From NCBI RefSeq assembly GCF_001632365.1, contig NW_024468517.1, positions 254,145 through 318,144 on the forward strand: a stretch of 64,000 nucleotides of DNA. The letters run 5' to 3'. Origin of the DNA: Laetiporus sulphureus 93-53 (lineage: Eukaryota > Basidiomycota > Agaricomycetes > Polyporales > Laetiporaceae). Positions 34,850 through 47,889 of the stretch are shown piece by piece. Made by a program: the position numbers and the translations under genes. A model generated the notes under the pieces. That model did no database searches. It saw only the letters and a list, made by a program, of their open reading frames with translations, and was not told the DNA's origin. The number at the start of each line of letters is the position of its first letter. The first letter of the stretch is position 1.

Positions 34850-37189
34850 GTTTCTCTACAACCCTTCTGTGCATGGACATGGAGGGCTACTATAACAACA
34901 TTAGTCACAATATTCTTCACTCCACCCTACTCTCAATGGGTTTTCTGGACAATGAGGTCCGATGGACTATGTCTTTCATTTCCTCTCACCCAGTTTGTCT
35001 CAAGCTCAACTCTGAGCTGGAAATGTCCTATGCTGTTGCTACCCTTGGCATTCCACAGGGTTTGCCCCTCTCACCTGTGCTATTCACTATTTATTCTTCA
35101 CCCCTATATGCATCCCTCAATCCTTTCATTTATCCCCAGCAGTCCACTGCTGGATACATGGATGATTTTTCCCTCCTCATTGTTTCTCCTTCCTGACACG
35201 AGAATGCTGCCATCATTCAACACACCTTGCCACGTGTCAGGCACACTTTGGACCAACTCGGGCTCACCATTGGCATGGCCAAAACTGAACTGATTATTTC
35301 ACATCTCTGAGCTGCCCCCTCAATGTTAACCTCACACTGCACATTCAGTGGCAGGGGCAACAGGTTGCCATATGGCCTGCACCATATCTCTGCTGGCTTG
35401 GAATATGGTATGACCAGCACCTCACCTTCATTCATCACATCTGCATCATGGCCTCGAGGGCAACCTCCCATGTCACAGCCTTTCGCATGCTTGCAAACAC
35501 CCAGCACAGCATGATGGTCGTGCAAGCCCGTCTCCTTTACCTTACCACCATTCTCCCTGTCCTTACATTTGGCAGCCCCATGTGGTACAGCCCATGGGGG
35601 CAGCACTCACTCTTTAAACCCCTGCAGCAGGTACAAACTTCCATGCTACAATGGTTTTTGGGCATCTGGCAGTCAATGCTCCAGGCTGCACTGAATCTTA
35701 TCTCCAGTGTTCTGCTGATGTGACAGCAGCTCAACAAGCTCAATGGCTTTGCTGTGGCATGGCTTCTCACCCTCCCCCTAAACCACCCTGTTATGTATGC
35801 ACTGCTTAGTGGTGAACTGTTTCACCCACCAATCAAACTTCTCCCTCCTCAACCCCAACATCCCCATCTGCTATGGCAACATGGCAGTGGATGTCCTCGA
35901 GCAAGAACTCCCCAACCAGGCTGACCACCTCAACTCATGGCTCCAGCCTCTGTGAGAGCCTCTTCACCCATGAGGATCATGCATGTCCATCACCCTTCTC
36001 CCCCCGACCAAGGAGGGCTCTGCTGATTACCTATGTACATTTTTCTATCCTCTTTTACACTCTGCCACCCCTTCCCCCACTACCCTATGGGTCTTCACAG
36101 ACAGATCCCAGGTCGACACTTCTGCAATGGCCCCACATAACCAAAGAGCAGGTGCAGGTGCATGTATCATTCATCAGGGGGCCATAAAATATGAGCAGGC
36201 ATGGGGCTTAGGCCACCACGCAGAGGTTTACGATGCTGAGCTCTATGTCATGGCAGCGGTCTCCAGCCGCTTTGCCAGTTTTCTGGAGACCTACCCACTA
36301 TCAATCACATCTACCTCTGCATGGACAATAGATCTGCACTCTTCAATATCCTATTGCTGCATCCACACAGTGTCCAGCCTTTTTCTTTTCGCTTTTGAGC
36401 ACTTCTCGCTCCTCTCATGGAGCAATACCCTCTTTTATCTGTTTCACTGCTTTGGGTTCCCGGCCACCAAGATGTGCTGGGAAACAAGGTGGCAGACCAT
36501 CTAGCCAAGGCGGGAACATCCCTACCTGATAGTGTATCCTACCCACTTTAATGTGAATCCAGCGCTGGGCACAAGAGTGAGTGACCACCTCCTGGCAAAA
36601 TGAGTTCCACTCCACTAATTGTCTCACTGCTTTGTGATCTGCTTGGCTGCATCAGCCAAACCTTAAGCTACATCTCGTCTTCATTGATCATTATTTCGAA
36701 CATGATGTCGAAGCCAGGTTAACCCAAGCTATAACTGGCTATGATTACCTGGCTCCTTATTTCTCCTCCATGTTCAGGACTGCAGGCCCTGCTTATCACT
36801 TTCATGGCACCCCCTGTTTATGCAACCTAACCACCCCTAGCACGTGCGAGCACATAATGCTACACTGCCCAAGACACACGCATGCTCAGCACCTCCTCTT
36901 CTGTCACCCCAATCTCACCACCCGGGACCTACACCATCTGTGGAGCCACCGACATGCCTCCAATGCCTCGCCTCTTTCATATCCATCACTTTCTCCTTCA
37001 CAGCTGCTGCTTTGGCTCCACCTGACCTGAGATATGTAGTCTGTTCTTTCCAGGTCCTCATGACTACTTCCACTTTTTACTCACAGTCTGCATGTCAACA
37101 CTTCTTTACATGGTTTTACCTCATGTATTTACTCCTTCCAACCACGCATAGCATGATATACAAGTAAATGTACAAAAAATAATACAGCG

Positions 37190-38390
37190 GTGGTGAGCAT
37201 GCTGGCAAAGGAGAGACATTGAAGCTGTTGAACACATCGAAAGCAGCCTCAGGAGTGGTGACAAAAATGCGCATATTACTGAGAATAGGAGGGAAGAGGT
37301 GAGGTTGCTTGTTGGAGCCATCAATAATTTCGATGTGGTGGGCGACAAGTTGGTAAGTCTGTGAGGAGTGTGTTAGGGGAGGAAAGATGGTGAGGAGGAT
37401 GCGCAAACTTTCCTTGTTCACTTTGTGTACAGTCTGTTTGCCATTCTTCCCAGGCCAAGTGTCACGGTAAATCTGGCAATGCAAGGTCACATTCATAAGC
37501 ATCAGTGTACCGGCATGCAGCTTATCATAGGTCTCCTACAGAGCAATGAGGTTTCTGTTAGCACCTTTGTAATTGTACTGTCTAACTTTCACATGAACGT
37601 GGGAGAAGAGTGGTCCACGATGGTCAGGAAGACAGTTAGGATCATATAGGACACTGAGCTCAATGTTTGAAGTTGTCACAGCATTGCTAAACAAGAGATC
37701 AAAAAGACTAAAAGGGAATGGTCATGTGGAATGTGCCACCCTGATCCCCCTGAACCCTTATGTGGCTTGTGAGCCTGAGACTTACTTGGTGGTTGAGCAA
37801 GCAGTTGGAAGGGTGAGAGAGATATATGATGGAGCTGGTAGGCTCAGTGGATGCTACAGTGGTAGATGAGGAGAAACAATCTGAAGTTTCATCCTCTACA
37901 TGGCTGGTTTTATATACACATACAGGAGCCTGATTACATAACCTACATCATACCACTACTACAAAATAGATGATTGGCTATCCGCGTATCTAGGCGACTA
38001 AACTATATGTGGAACAATAAGTGAGAAGATCTATCTGTAAGTAGAACAATAGGTGTGAAGATCGATGTTCTCCCGTGGCAACGGTGAGACGATCTATCCC
38101 ATCGTGGTAACAGCTATACCTTGAGCTGATTGCCTGGACGATCCCGAACAATAGTCCTTGTTCCCTTTGTTCCCAAATGGATGCCTCTACTATATCCTGA
38201 CATAGACAGGTCCGACCATATCATCTACAGGTCTGGACCATAACATGTAATGTCGACTATCACCTAATCTCTATGTGTCACATCTGTGGCTGAGTGGTGT
38301 GAGATGTTGGTGAAGCACGTGATCTATGGCATGAGAAAAGTCACGTGTGGACTTTGTGGTGAAAATCTGTGACAGAAGTGAGCAAAGTGA
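37190..38390 (-). pseudogene. Remnant of a spliced gene of unknown function, split by a solo LTR
   Basis: Minus-strand reading, after removing the LTR 37674-38374, gives NIELSVLYDPNCLPDHRGPL, FSHVHVKVRQYNYKGANRNL, then an in-frame TAG where Trp would fit. ETYDKLHAGTLMLMNVTLHC, QIYRDTWPGKNGKQTVHK, a 63-nt intron (37359-37421) and TYQLVAHHIEIIDGSN follow. I do not recognise a named domain; the sequence has the feel of a multi-copy agaricomycete orphan family, but that is an impression. Upstream exons were not found. The LINE 3' end abuts its 3' side. Confidence 0.6.
37674..38374 (-). repeat. Solo LTR of the dUTPase-bearing Gypsy family
   Basis: A 701-bp sequence, TGTCACAG...TCTGTGACA, with perfect GAAGT target duplications (37669-37673, 38375-38379). 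It is clearly the same family as the LTRs of the full-length element at 53445-61621 (shared ACAAGAGATCAAAAAGAC near the start and GTGATCT...CTGTGACA at the end), in the same orientation. Confidence 0.93.
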
Positions 38391-38942
38391 GTGAGGGAGA
38401 AAGACATAGATACGGCACATGTACGTGAAGTGTCAGAGAGCGGTGGTCGGGTGTCATCATCATTAGCAGCATCTGCAGTGGATCACTTCATAATGTGTTT
38501 GCAGTTTGCATTTAGAGTGGGAGGTTCACTGCCACCTGCAGTCTGCAGAGAGAGAGACATTGTTGAAGATATGTTAGTGTTCGACAGAGCAAATTGATGA
38601 TTACAGCACACACAACATAGATGCATTCAGAGTGGATGGTGATCAGGTCACTGATGGCATTGTGATCACACTTGGTCAATCTGAGTCACTCATTGGCATA
38701 AACATGCTGAATAGATGGTGTTAGAGGTAGGTGGTGGAAGAGGTGACAGAAGAATCTCACCAAACCCTGCTCCTTCCAGCACCTCGAGAACTTGAGTTAG
38801 AAAATCTGGCATCTCCAGAACCTCATGATCAATATCGACAATGCAAAGTCCAAGCACAACTTCAAGAAACTGTCTAAGTGTGTGGATGACAAGCTCGACA
38901 AGGAGAAAGGATGGTACGTGACTCACTGCCAATGATGCTACA
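38391..38942. other. Degraded sequence between gene remnant and old LTR element
   Basis: About 550 bp, possibly including decayed upstream exons of the gene remnant to the left. The 68-codon plus frame and 80-codon minus frame here overlap each other and show no family resemblance. Confidence 0.4.
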
Positions 38943-39410
38943 TGTTATGGATCTAAAGAACCCATGCACTCCACTCTTACCTGATCCACCAGGGTCCTTT
39001 GGCTCAAGTAGAAGGGGTGAAGATCTAACTCGAAACTGGGGAGTAGGCCCCAGCTCGAGCCAGTATATATATTAGTGGGGTAGGATTTCTGGTATTGAGG
39101 ATAAGCCCAGCAGTACCGTAATACACAAGATTAGGCCATAGTAGTGTGCTATGGTGTGCTATGATGTAGCTAAGTTCAGACGAGTCTGTAGGAGCCTCGG
39201 TGCTACTACATGTTCTAGGTCTATGATGTTACTATGACATAGGGTCACATGACTGGTACATGTTCGAGAGATGTCTGAATGTCCCTATGACATGGATATC
39301 CTATGATAGCCACGTGGTAAGTCCTCATATAGTGAGGATATATGGTGAAGTGGTCCAGGCATCCTATCCTTGGAGTGCCTAGAAGGTGGTCATGAATGAT
39401 GATCATAACA
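38943..39410 (-). repeat. LTR, left copy of old element
   Basis: A 468-bp repeat sharing long identical blocks with 48339-48811, for example CTCAAGTAGAAGGGGTGAAG and CCCCAGCTCGAGCCAGTATA. It keeps terminal TG and CA. Confidence 0.85.
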
Positions 39411-40022
39411 GTACCCCCATCCTACGCTGAAGTGTCCTCACGATGCCCTTAAGTATGAGTTTCACAGGTATTTTTCCTGCCTTGATGCTCTGCTTCTGGA
39501 ATACTTCCTTGGCATCAGGAGGATCTTCCCAGTCATTTGCTGATTCCTTTAGCATTGCTTGGTGGAGTTTTATTGAATGTGATATAGGTGTGGTTCCCAG
39601 GATCCATTTGCTCAGGTAATGGGTATAGACATGTTAAGTCTGTGCTTTCCCAGTAGATTGATCAGGGTATTTGGGTATGGTTGATCTTTCTACAACACTG
39701 GACATCATCTTTTATCCTTCGGGGTTTGGTGATCTGTCCTAGATCTTGGTGTCGCTTCCTCCACCACTTCGAGTATCTATGGAAGATTAGGTTTGCCAAA
39801 AATGGTCTTTTTGATATAGGGTATATGATGCCTTGGATCGCACCATTTCCTTGGACCCTGTAATGGGTATAATCACATGGGCTGTGATCCTTGTACTACC
39901 AATCTGTTGGTAATAGGTACAACTGTCAGTGGGTATTCTTTGCCTGTAATGGTCTTATAGAGGCTCATTGAGTTCGTGATGTTCATTTATCATGAGTATA
40001 ATTGTGACTCATGGCCCATAAT

Positions 40023-41057
40023 TGTCACAGTATTAGGTGGCACCTTTCTTTTTGCACCATTAAAGTCTTCATTTGGCAATCACAAGTGGTTATTCAGACA
40101 CCAACCTTCATATTGGTCTCACAAAGTGGATATTTAGACAAACAGCACAATATCACCACATACATTGCAGATATGACTGTGTCTACCACATAACCACTAA
40201 GCACCTATGATTCAGCCACCCAGTCATGTGACACTGGCTACTTGCCTTATTTGGAAGTTGTCAGGTGTTGGTCACGTGACACCAGGCCACTTGTCCAGAA
40301 AGGAACCCTTTGACCCACAATAGGCTCCCTCAAGCTCATTGGACCATCAAGCTAGCAAGCACCCAATTCACCACTCAGATAGTGGCACCACTTTGCTGCC
40401 CAGCCAATAGGCAGGCACTACAAGGGATCCCCCTACCAACCGGCATACAGTATAGCCAGGTACAGGATAGGCTGGATCTTCTCACAAACCTATCCAGATG
40501 AAGACTGATCGTCCCACCCACCATTCTGAGTTTGGACAGATCCTCTTACCTGAGGTTACAACTGTCGTGATGTGCCCTGTTGGCCATCACCCATTGGCCC
40601 CTCAACAGTGGGCCCACTTTCTGACAATTATCTCATTAGATTAGATAGGATTACCTTAGTGTATCCACAGCCTTTGTAGATAGTTGCCATAGTTGCTGCC
40701 AGAGCCCTTACTGGTTCTGGCATAATGTTCTCACATGTAGTTTGCTAGGATCCCAGTAAATACTGTACATCTTAGTTAGAGTGACCAGGGTCCAGCCCTA
40801 CATGTATATAAGCCCATGAGAATCTAAGGGAGGACCTTAGATTCATTATACTATTGTATGTGGCCAGCAGGCCAGCTTTCCCTTTCCACCACTTGTGCAA
40901 AGCCATACATTGGGGCTCTGCCTTGATTGTTGGTTGTATGCCACTGCACGCATCCTCAGCCTAGCCCTTGTGGCAGGCTTTTATATGTGGATCATTTGTG
41001 CAGGTCACATAAGCAGACTTGCCCTTAATTGGGTTAAGTGCTTTGTGCTTTGTGACA
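40023..41057 (+). repeat. Solo LTR inserted in the old element
   Basis: A 1035-bp sequence, TGTCACAGTATTAGG...TTTGTGACA, flanked by ATAAT (40018-40022) and GTAAT (41058-41062), a target duplication with one transition. TGTATATAAGCCC near 40.8 kb gives a plus orientation. The first 800 bp match the LTR at 45285-46199; the last part differs. Confidence 0.85.
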
Positions 41058-42389
41058 GTAATGGCCTGGTGTACTTTCCTAGTAGAGACCATGTTTGCGT
41101 CAAGTGGGTATATATGTATTAGTTGGTTAGGTTTCCCATCTTGCCTAGACTTGTTTTCCTTGTGACTGAATGGAGTATTTTTTCTGATTATGCTTTGGGC
41201 CCTAATTGTCTTAAGCGGGTATCAGTGATTCAGGTGATGGGTACTTGTCTCAGCTGCAGACTGTACATAGAGCATCTCCTTGGTCTGCCTACACCAAGTG
41301 ATGGATGTGTATCATGGTCTTACAGCTGCTAGCAGTGCATCTTCCCATTTTGAGGGTATGATGTTCATATAATATGGTATAGGGTTGGTCATGATAGTAG
41401 AATATGGGTATATCTGCTTTGGTCTACCATTTCTCATAGAGGTTGTCCATCACTCATGTCCAAATTAGGTGATTATCTCATGATTCCTATGATGGCGCTC
41501 AAAGCAACCAGGTAACCAGAAGGTGGTTTTAGGTTTATCATATTGGGTATATTGGAGTTTCTCTAACTCCGTCATTATCGTGAAATTTGAGTTTTTCTGA
41601 TATATGTCTGTGGCTTACTCATCTTGAGTTTGCTGATCTTGGGCCATACTTAGTACTTTTCCAAAACCTTGATCATCTGGTAATGATTGTGGGTGGTAGG
41701 ATATATTACCCTCGTCCTAGGTGAAATCTTCCTAATTCCTACTTGCTTTTCTCCTTGAGCTCATCCCTTTCTACAGGGTGGAGGATGGCCAAGTATCTTG
41801 GTCCAGCAAGTCCTAAAGCAGAGAGCGTATTCTACAGGTATCTCTAGGTATTGTATTATTTAATATGCTTGATTTCTATAGTGGCGCTCAAAGCTGCCAG
41901 GTTGCCAAGCATATTGTATTTGGGTATAGTTATGACCACTATCTCAGTTTGGTCTTACCCAATTTGAATGTCCTATCTTATCGGTGCCCATGCTGATCTA
42001 GTGTGTGGGAAGGGTATAACCGAATAATGACTGTGATGGTAGTTGGGATTCAGCTTCAGTGATCCTTGAATCTATTGCCTCCCACAGTTACGATGCTTGT
42101 TAGGCAACATGCGTGCTCAGCATCCTGGGGCTGAGCCTTATAGATATGTGGTATGATCGAAGTTCCACTGTGATGGGTATATGTCATAATGATGGCATAA
42201 AAAGGTTATTCCCAGATATAACTTGGTATTGGTGAGAATTCCTATTATTCTAGGGTTGCTACTTCACTAGGGTGTAACCCCTATTACCCCTGTTCTAGGG
42301 TGTGAGCATCCTCGCCACACCACACCTAAACTCCTTAGGCTTTTTCTTGGGTATATGGTACTAGCTGGGTATCTTAGTCCGATAGTTAC

Positions 42390-43115
42390 TGTCATGGTGC
42401 ATTGTGATACCTGCCTAGAAAGGCAAGGAGCTGGCTGCAAGGTGCTGCCTGCATTCTGTGACTCATCGCCAGTGGTGGATGATAATATGCAGCAAGAAGG
42501 GGTTCAAAGGACCTTTCACCTTCTCTCACATAAAAGAGAGGTGGTGGCTGTTAGGCCTCATAAAATAGGTGAATGAAACTGGGGATACCTAGTTCCTCAT
42601 AGGTGCTTATATACATGTATGGAAGAGCCCCTGACACTTGTGCTACTATGAGACCTCTGGTACCTACATGTAAACATAATACCAGAACCAATAATGGTTC
42701 TGGTCTCATCATGACAACTATCTAAGAATGGCCGTACTGCATTCAATCAGATAATTGTAGAACATGGTGTCACTTTGTGAGCGGCTGAAGTGGGACCACT
42801 TATTGAGTGGCCAATGGTGTTGGTCCTATTGGATGTAGCCAATAGGGTAGGTGCTGCTATTCGTCGTGTCACTATCATAGCCTAAAGGTATAAGCCCCTT
42901 ATCTGGTCATGTGACTGGGTGGTCGGATTGGGCACTCCATTGATCATGTGGTAGACACAGTCAAGTCTGCTGTGTAGCTGGTGTTAACTTGTGACAGGTC
43001 CAAGTATCCACTTAGATAGACCAATATGAAGGTGGGTGCTTCAGTATCCAGTTATAGGTTGACTCATATAGGACTTATGTAGCAAAAGTAAATATGTTCA
43101 GATAAAACTGTGACA
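42390..43115 (-). repeat. Solo LTR inserted in the old element (inverted relative to 18494-19163)
   Basis: A 726-bp sequence with ends TGTCATGGTGCATTGTGA and AAAACTGTGACA and perfect GTTAC target duplications (42385-42389, 43116-43120). Its reverse complement matches the solo LTR in the Copia gag, with CpG-to-TpG changes at the terminus. Confidence 0.92.
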
Positions 43116-44515
43116 GTTACCTAGGTTTCGAAGGTCGCAGTTCACGGGTATCTTCGGGTATGCTATTATTAGTTTCTCTCAAGTCTTGGATCGAGGTTAT
43201 TATATTTGGGTATCATTGAATAGATAATCATGCTTCTGGGCCTATCCTGGGTGAGCAGAAGTTGTCGTAATAGAAATGATCACCTCATCGGCGCCTTGTT
43301 GTTATTCAATGATATTCTCTTTTCCTGTGCCCCGGGACATTGCCTATGTCTGCGTGGCCGAGAATAATGGTATCCAAGAAACTGTCTTGGCACTTCTGAT
43401 TTGATCGACCAGTTTATCACGGGTCAATGAAGAACATATTTAACGAAATATAACCCTTGGACTGCACGGTCATGCATAATAAAGTGGTAACCTATCTGCT
43501 GAAGCTAGGCACCAAATAACTAAAACTCCGAAGTTGTTCCTTATAATGGTGCCTACGGCAGCCAAGGCTTCGAAGGTGGAAGTTGTTCCCTCTAATGGTG
43601 CCTACAGCAGCCAGGGCTGCCAACTAAACTGATTCTGTTTATCTGGCTCAAACACCACTGAGCAGAATAAGAATAAAAAGGGTTGATGGAATTAAGTACA
43701 AGGACCCTTGAAGATCCCTGCCAAGCTCCACTCGGCTGCATCCACAGTGTCATCATAAAGACCCCATCATTTAATGCTATAAATCAAAAGGCTTTATGAT
43801 TAGTTATTGCTTGGTACTTCTTTGAGCATGTTATCATGGGCACAGTACTTCTTCAGCCATGTTATCATTATGGATTGGAGCAGTTCTCCACTCACAGATC
43901 AGTCCTGACCCTCGATCCACTTGATTCACTCCCTTGCCAATTGTCTTGGTTCTGAGGTTGCAGATAGAAAACCTTTGGCTGGGCACCAGGGCGATGGACC
44001 CTTTCTTGAATCTTCGAGCCATCCGTGGTTATTCAAAGGCATTGTATCTGGAACCGGTGCCATGTTGCATTCTCCACCGATTGAGACCTGGAGCTTACAG
44101 TAGTCTGGTGCCTTAGTGGTTGTACTGAGGATACTGATTTGTCATCAGATTGTCTCATGCTGTGATTGTGAGTACTCGGCTAGCTGTGAAAGGACAGCAA
44201 ACAATCAAGTGGGATGAAGGGAAACAGTGCGAGGAAGGTCTGCATCTAGAGGCAACACAAGAGCCAAATGTAAAAGATGGTGAAGAAATGGATCAACAGG
44301 GCAGCCACATAGAGTGTATGAGCTGGGGTAATGTATACAAGATATGTGCAATAGAATGGTTCTGGAGTGAGTCTAATGACTTCCGGACGGAGTACAGGAA
44401 TCTCAGGAGATGGGTGTATCATCTCAGTGGCAATGTCCCGGTGGTCGGTCAAGTGCGTTCGACAGTGAGAGCAAAGAACTTGATTAGACTGAGAAGTAAA
44501 AGCAGTAGGTTGTGA

Positions 44516-45279
44516 AGGAGAGGGAGACCACTGTCTCTGTGCATCACTGTGCAAGCCTCTTCACATACTCTAGCCCATAGATACGCCATTCGAGGTCCTC
44601 CTTCAACCTCCTAACTATGCTACCCTTCTATACTGCATTCTCAGGGCATGTTTACCTGAGACTCAATCACCCATCGGACCACGCTTGGTCCTGTTACTCA
44701 TTACCTCACTTCACTCATCTCGTTTCAAATCCCTTGGAGGGCACACTGCTGTGGATCACCCCGTCACATCTTGTTCTGATTCCTTAAAGGGCCTGCCACT
44801 GTGGACCACCCCATTGCATCTCTTTTCAAATTCCTTAACTCCTACTCACCCGTGTTGCACTCCCCTCATTGCAGTTTCTGAGAGCCTGCCCCAGCAGTCA
44901 TCCCGTACTGCAAAAATCCCCTTGTTTCTGTTCTGAAGGTACTCTGTCTGCTCTTCAGACACCTCACCTGTGCTGCTCCAATGGTTTCAGCTGATTCTTG
45001 GCCCATGCCCCTGCACCAGGTGCCCTCTGCTTCATCTCAGATGTGGTCTCCCATCAGTTCCTCATCCAGTCTACAGTTACGATCCTCGAACACATCCACC
45101 AACCTAACCACCTGTCTTTCCATTTTCTCAGGACTTGCAGCCTTTCACCCACCTCACTGTCTGCCATGTCACACACATCAAACACTACTCTTGATGAACC
45201 TGGATCAGCCTATACCTTGCAGATCTACTGGTTCCTTCTCTTCCTTGAAGCCCTGTCCATCAAGCATGTATATGTCCTG
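44516..45279. other. Internal degenerate sequence, no gene
   Basis: Short overlapping frames on the plus strand (44685-44936, 44981-45399) are pyrimidine-rich and unrecognised. This probably belongs to the internal region of the old LTR element. Confidence 0.4.
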
Positions 45280-45284
45280 ACCAG

Positions 45285-46199
45285 TGTCACAGTATTAAGT
45301 GGCACCTTTCTTTTTGCACCAATAAAGTCATCATTCAGCAACCACAAGTGGTTATTCAGATGCCAACCTTCATATTGGTCTCACAAAGTGGATACTTAGA
45401 CAAACAGCACAATACCACCACATACATCGTGGATATGACTGTGTCTACCACATGACCACCAAGCGCCCATGATTCAGCCACCCAGTCACGTGACACTGGC
45501 CACTTTCCCTATTCAGAAGTTATCAGATGTTGGTCATGTGACACCAGGCCACTTGCCCAAAATGAAACTCTTTGGCCCACAATAGGCTTACCTGTGCTCA
45601 TTGGACCATCAAGCTAGCAAGCACCCAATTCGCTGCTCAATAGCAGCACCAACTACATGGCTGCCAAATAGTAGCACCAGCATTAGAATATGCACTATGG
45701 CAAAACCCCCATTGGCCACTCAATAAGTGGCACCACTTCAGCTACTCAAATAGTGGCACCACCTTCAGACAATTATCTCATTGGGTAAAGTAGGATTACC
45801 TTGGCGTATCCACGGCCTTTATAGATAGTTGCTATAGCAAAGTCCACAACCATTACTGGTTTTGGCAATATGTTCACATGTAGACAGGACAGGACCCCAG
45901 TAAGTATACCATAGTTAGGGTACCCAGGATCCACCACTACATGTATATAAGCACATAAGGATCTAAGGGAAGACCTTAGATTCATTTACCTATTTCATGT
46001 GGCCTAACAGCCAATTCACCCCCTTGTTGTGAGCATAAGGCTAAGGGCCCTTTGAGCCCCTTTTTTAGGCTGCATGTTACTGCATGCCTGGTTTGACCCT
46101 ACCTGGGCAAACCCCTTTTTTGTGCAGGTCACTGGATGCTAACAAGCACCTTGCTGCCATTTTCTTGCCTTTGAGCACAGGATCTAATGTGCCATGACA
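45285..46199 (+). repeat. Solo LTR inserted in the old element
   Basis: A 915-bp sequence, TGTCACAGTATTAAGTGG...GTGCCATGACA, with perfect ACCAG target duplications (45280-45284, 46200-46204). A TGTATATAAGCAC box near 45.95 kb sets plus orientation. It is a diverged sister of 40023-41057. Confidence 0.92.
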
Positions 46200-46204
46200 A
46201 CCAG

Positions 46205-47889
46205 ATCACATCCTGCTGTGGTTGAGTGGAATGAGTGGCACCACTAAGTCCAATCCCTCCTAGTATGTGTTCCACTCCTTTTCTTCTTGTGTATTCATGT
46301 TGACTCCTCCATCCAGAAACTTGCTGATGCTGCTCACTTGGAGTTGGCATGGTCTGAAATGCAGCTGCCTCCAACTGATTCCTTTGGGTGGGTCAGTGAC
46401 CTCCATGCCCTCACCGCTTCACCCTTGTCACATGACCACCAGTCAGTATTGGCCCTCTTGGATCAGCTTCTGTCATTGCCTCCTCAGTCACTAAACAATG
46501 TGTTCCGTTCCAATGCACCCCCTGTCCGGAGTGGTAATACCTGCTTCGTCCTGTACCAGGCAACCTTCGCTTGCCATCCATGCCCCTGCTTCCAAGTTGC
46601 AGGATGATGATCCGGACCATACACTGCACCCGGAGGACTTTGCTGGAGATGACAGTTGGTTTTGAGGTCATATGCTGAGGCTCGTAGTGCATCGTTCATG
46701 TAGACCATCTGTACTCCTGTGTCGATGTACCTGTTCTGCCCCGGACTCGATTGAATGTACCAGTCCCATCTTGACCTTGCTGCCATACATTCGGGGAGTC
46801 AATTCATAGTGAGGGCAGCTGTGCTGGCCACCTCACAGTGCCTTGGCTTGATTACCATCCCCTGCCCAGTGTCATGAGGTTCCTTGAGGGTGGATGCTTC
46901 TTGCATGAGCTCGAAGTGCCTGACCAGGCATAGTCTTCTTCAGCCAACTTGCTAGTGCTAGCTACTTATAACTGTGAAGGCAATCTAGAGCAGTCCACAG
47001 TCACAGGAGGGTCTTAACAGCCTTTGATTATTTTGCTGCCAGTGTCCAACAACTCATGAGGATCTTCTAGTACCCTGATCCATCAGTTATTCCAACTGAG
47101 TGTTCTGACAGTTCATTCTGCCACTAAGTGCTATTTACTACATGGCTATGAATAACTAATCCCCTAACAAGTCAGGTTAGCAGGGGGATGAAGCCTGCAC
47201 CTGGTGCCACTTTAGCACTGAGCAGGTGTTTTAGTCCCTCAACACTCGAGGTTACGCAGGTCACGCTTTATCAGCAGTCCAGATGATTGCTGTCCTATAG
47301 CATTGAATGGAAGCCCTTTGTCCATGGAGCTCATATGTTGAGATAGCTATCTCACTGAGTTGCCTGGGTGAGACTTAAAAAGATCTTCAGAGGTCTAGCT
47401 TTCGCTATTAGACAGTAAACTGTCTGGTATCATGGCGGCCATGCCAAGGATAGTTTTTATGATCTTGGCAGCTCTACCGTCAGGGTGGCCCATTGCACTT
47501 TAGCTGTGGAGCTCTGTAGTGGTACCCTTCTAAGGAGTACTGCAACCCTTCACCTGGGCTCATTGAACTGTCATAAGGCTGAAGCCCTCTGTGCTCTGAT
47601 GGGTTTTAACTGCCAAGTTCTGTGGAGTCCTCTTATGCCAGAGGTCTCAGCAAGGTTTGCGACACATTCTGTGCTGACTTTTGTAGAGGCTTGTTTATTC
47701 TGACCTGTCATGCATTCATTTATTTCATTGGAGTGGCACCCCTATCCTGCCTCACTGCTTAAGGGCTCTGGAAATCTCTTTGTTTGTTTTTGCCCTAATG
47801 CAAGGTGGACGGTGCCCTTAAATTGCCTTCATCACTCCAGCCTGGGGGGTGGACCCATGGGTTGGCTTTGTTTTTGCATGGCTGCCTGC
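46205..47889 (-). other. Degenerate internal region of the old LTR element (gag side)
   Basis: Minus-strand frames with scattered stops, such as YIDTGVQMVYMNDALRASAY near 46.7 kb, probably continue the gag-like reading from the right. No zinc knuckle or protease motif could be identified. Confidence 0.35.

Larger units (their letters stand above)
29509..37030 (+). pseudogene. LINE ORF2: endonuclease, reverse transcriptase, RNase H
   Basis: Begins MNLTTAHLNVAWSN, then YFLQELWW with the endonuclease catalytic Glu. LLIAGNFNLHHPLWS follows, where the usual GDFN is GNFN, and then FESDHAML. After the pogo insertion, RT starts with VVYLSKPGKVDYTVSKAHCP and IALLETLSKVLEKV. After the second LTR it continues with LLCMDMEGYYNNIS, GIPQGLPLSPVLFTIYSSPL and the catalytic YMDD. 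RNase H pieces are WVFTDRSQVDT, VYDAELYVMAA and WVPGHQDVLGNKVADHLAKA. A C-terminal zinc motif CLCNLTTPSTCEHIMLHCPRH-like stretch lies at 36.81-36.87 kb. Multiple frame breaks and stops are present. Confidence 0.85.
26993..37140 (+). mobile_element. Tad1-like LINE (non-LTR retrotransposon), interrupted by three insertions
   Basis: Plus-strand element with ORF1 (zinc knuckles) and ORF2 (endonuclease, RT, RNase H, C-terminal zinc motif), the layout of fungal Tad1-clade LINEs. It is split by a solo LTR in ORF1 (27826-28669), a pogo transposon between endonuclease and RT (31002-33929) and a solo LTR in RT (34194-34849). Excising these at their target duplications rejoins protein-like reading each time. 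The 5' start is taken from ORF1 and the 3' end is only approximate; no poly(A) tail is evident. Confidence 0.85.
39411..44515 (-). other. Degenerate internal region of the old LTR element (pol side)
   Basis: Host sequence around the inserted LTRs has no open frame longer than about 120 codons and very few CpGs, and I could not identify RT or integrase motifs. It is marked by many GGGTAT hexamers on the plus strand (see findings). Two imperfect copies of a 40-bp unit containing AATGGTGCCTAC lie at about 43.53-43.62 kb. Confidence 0.45.

Noticed and set aside
43532..43620. Two 40-bp imperfect repeats containing AATGGTGCCTAC
   Set aside because: Only two units with ordinary divergence; noted within the degenerate-region entry and not treated as a separate system.
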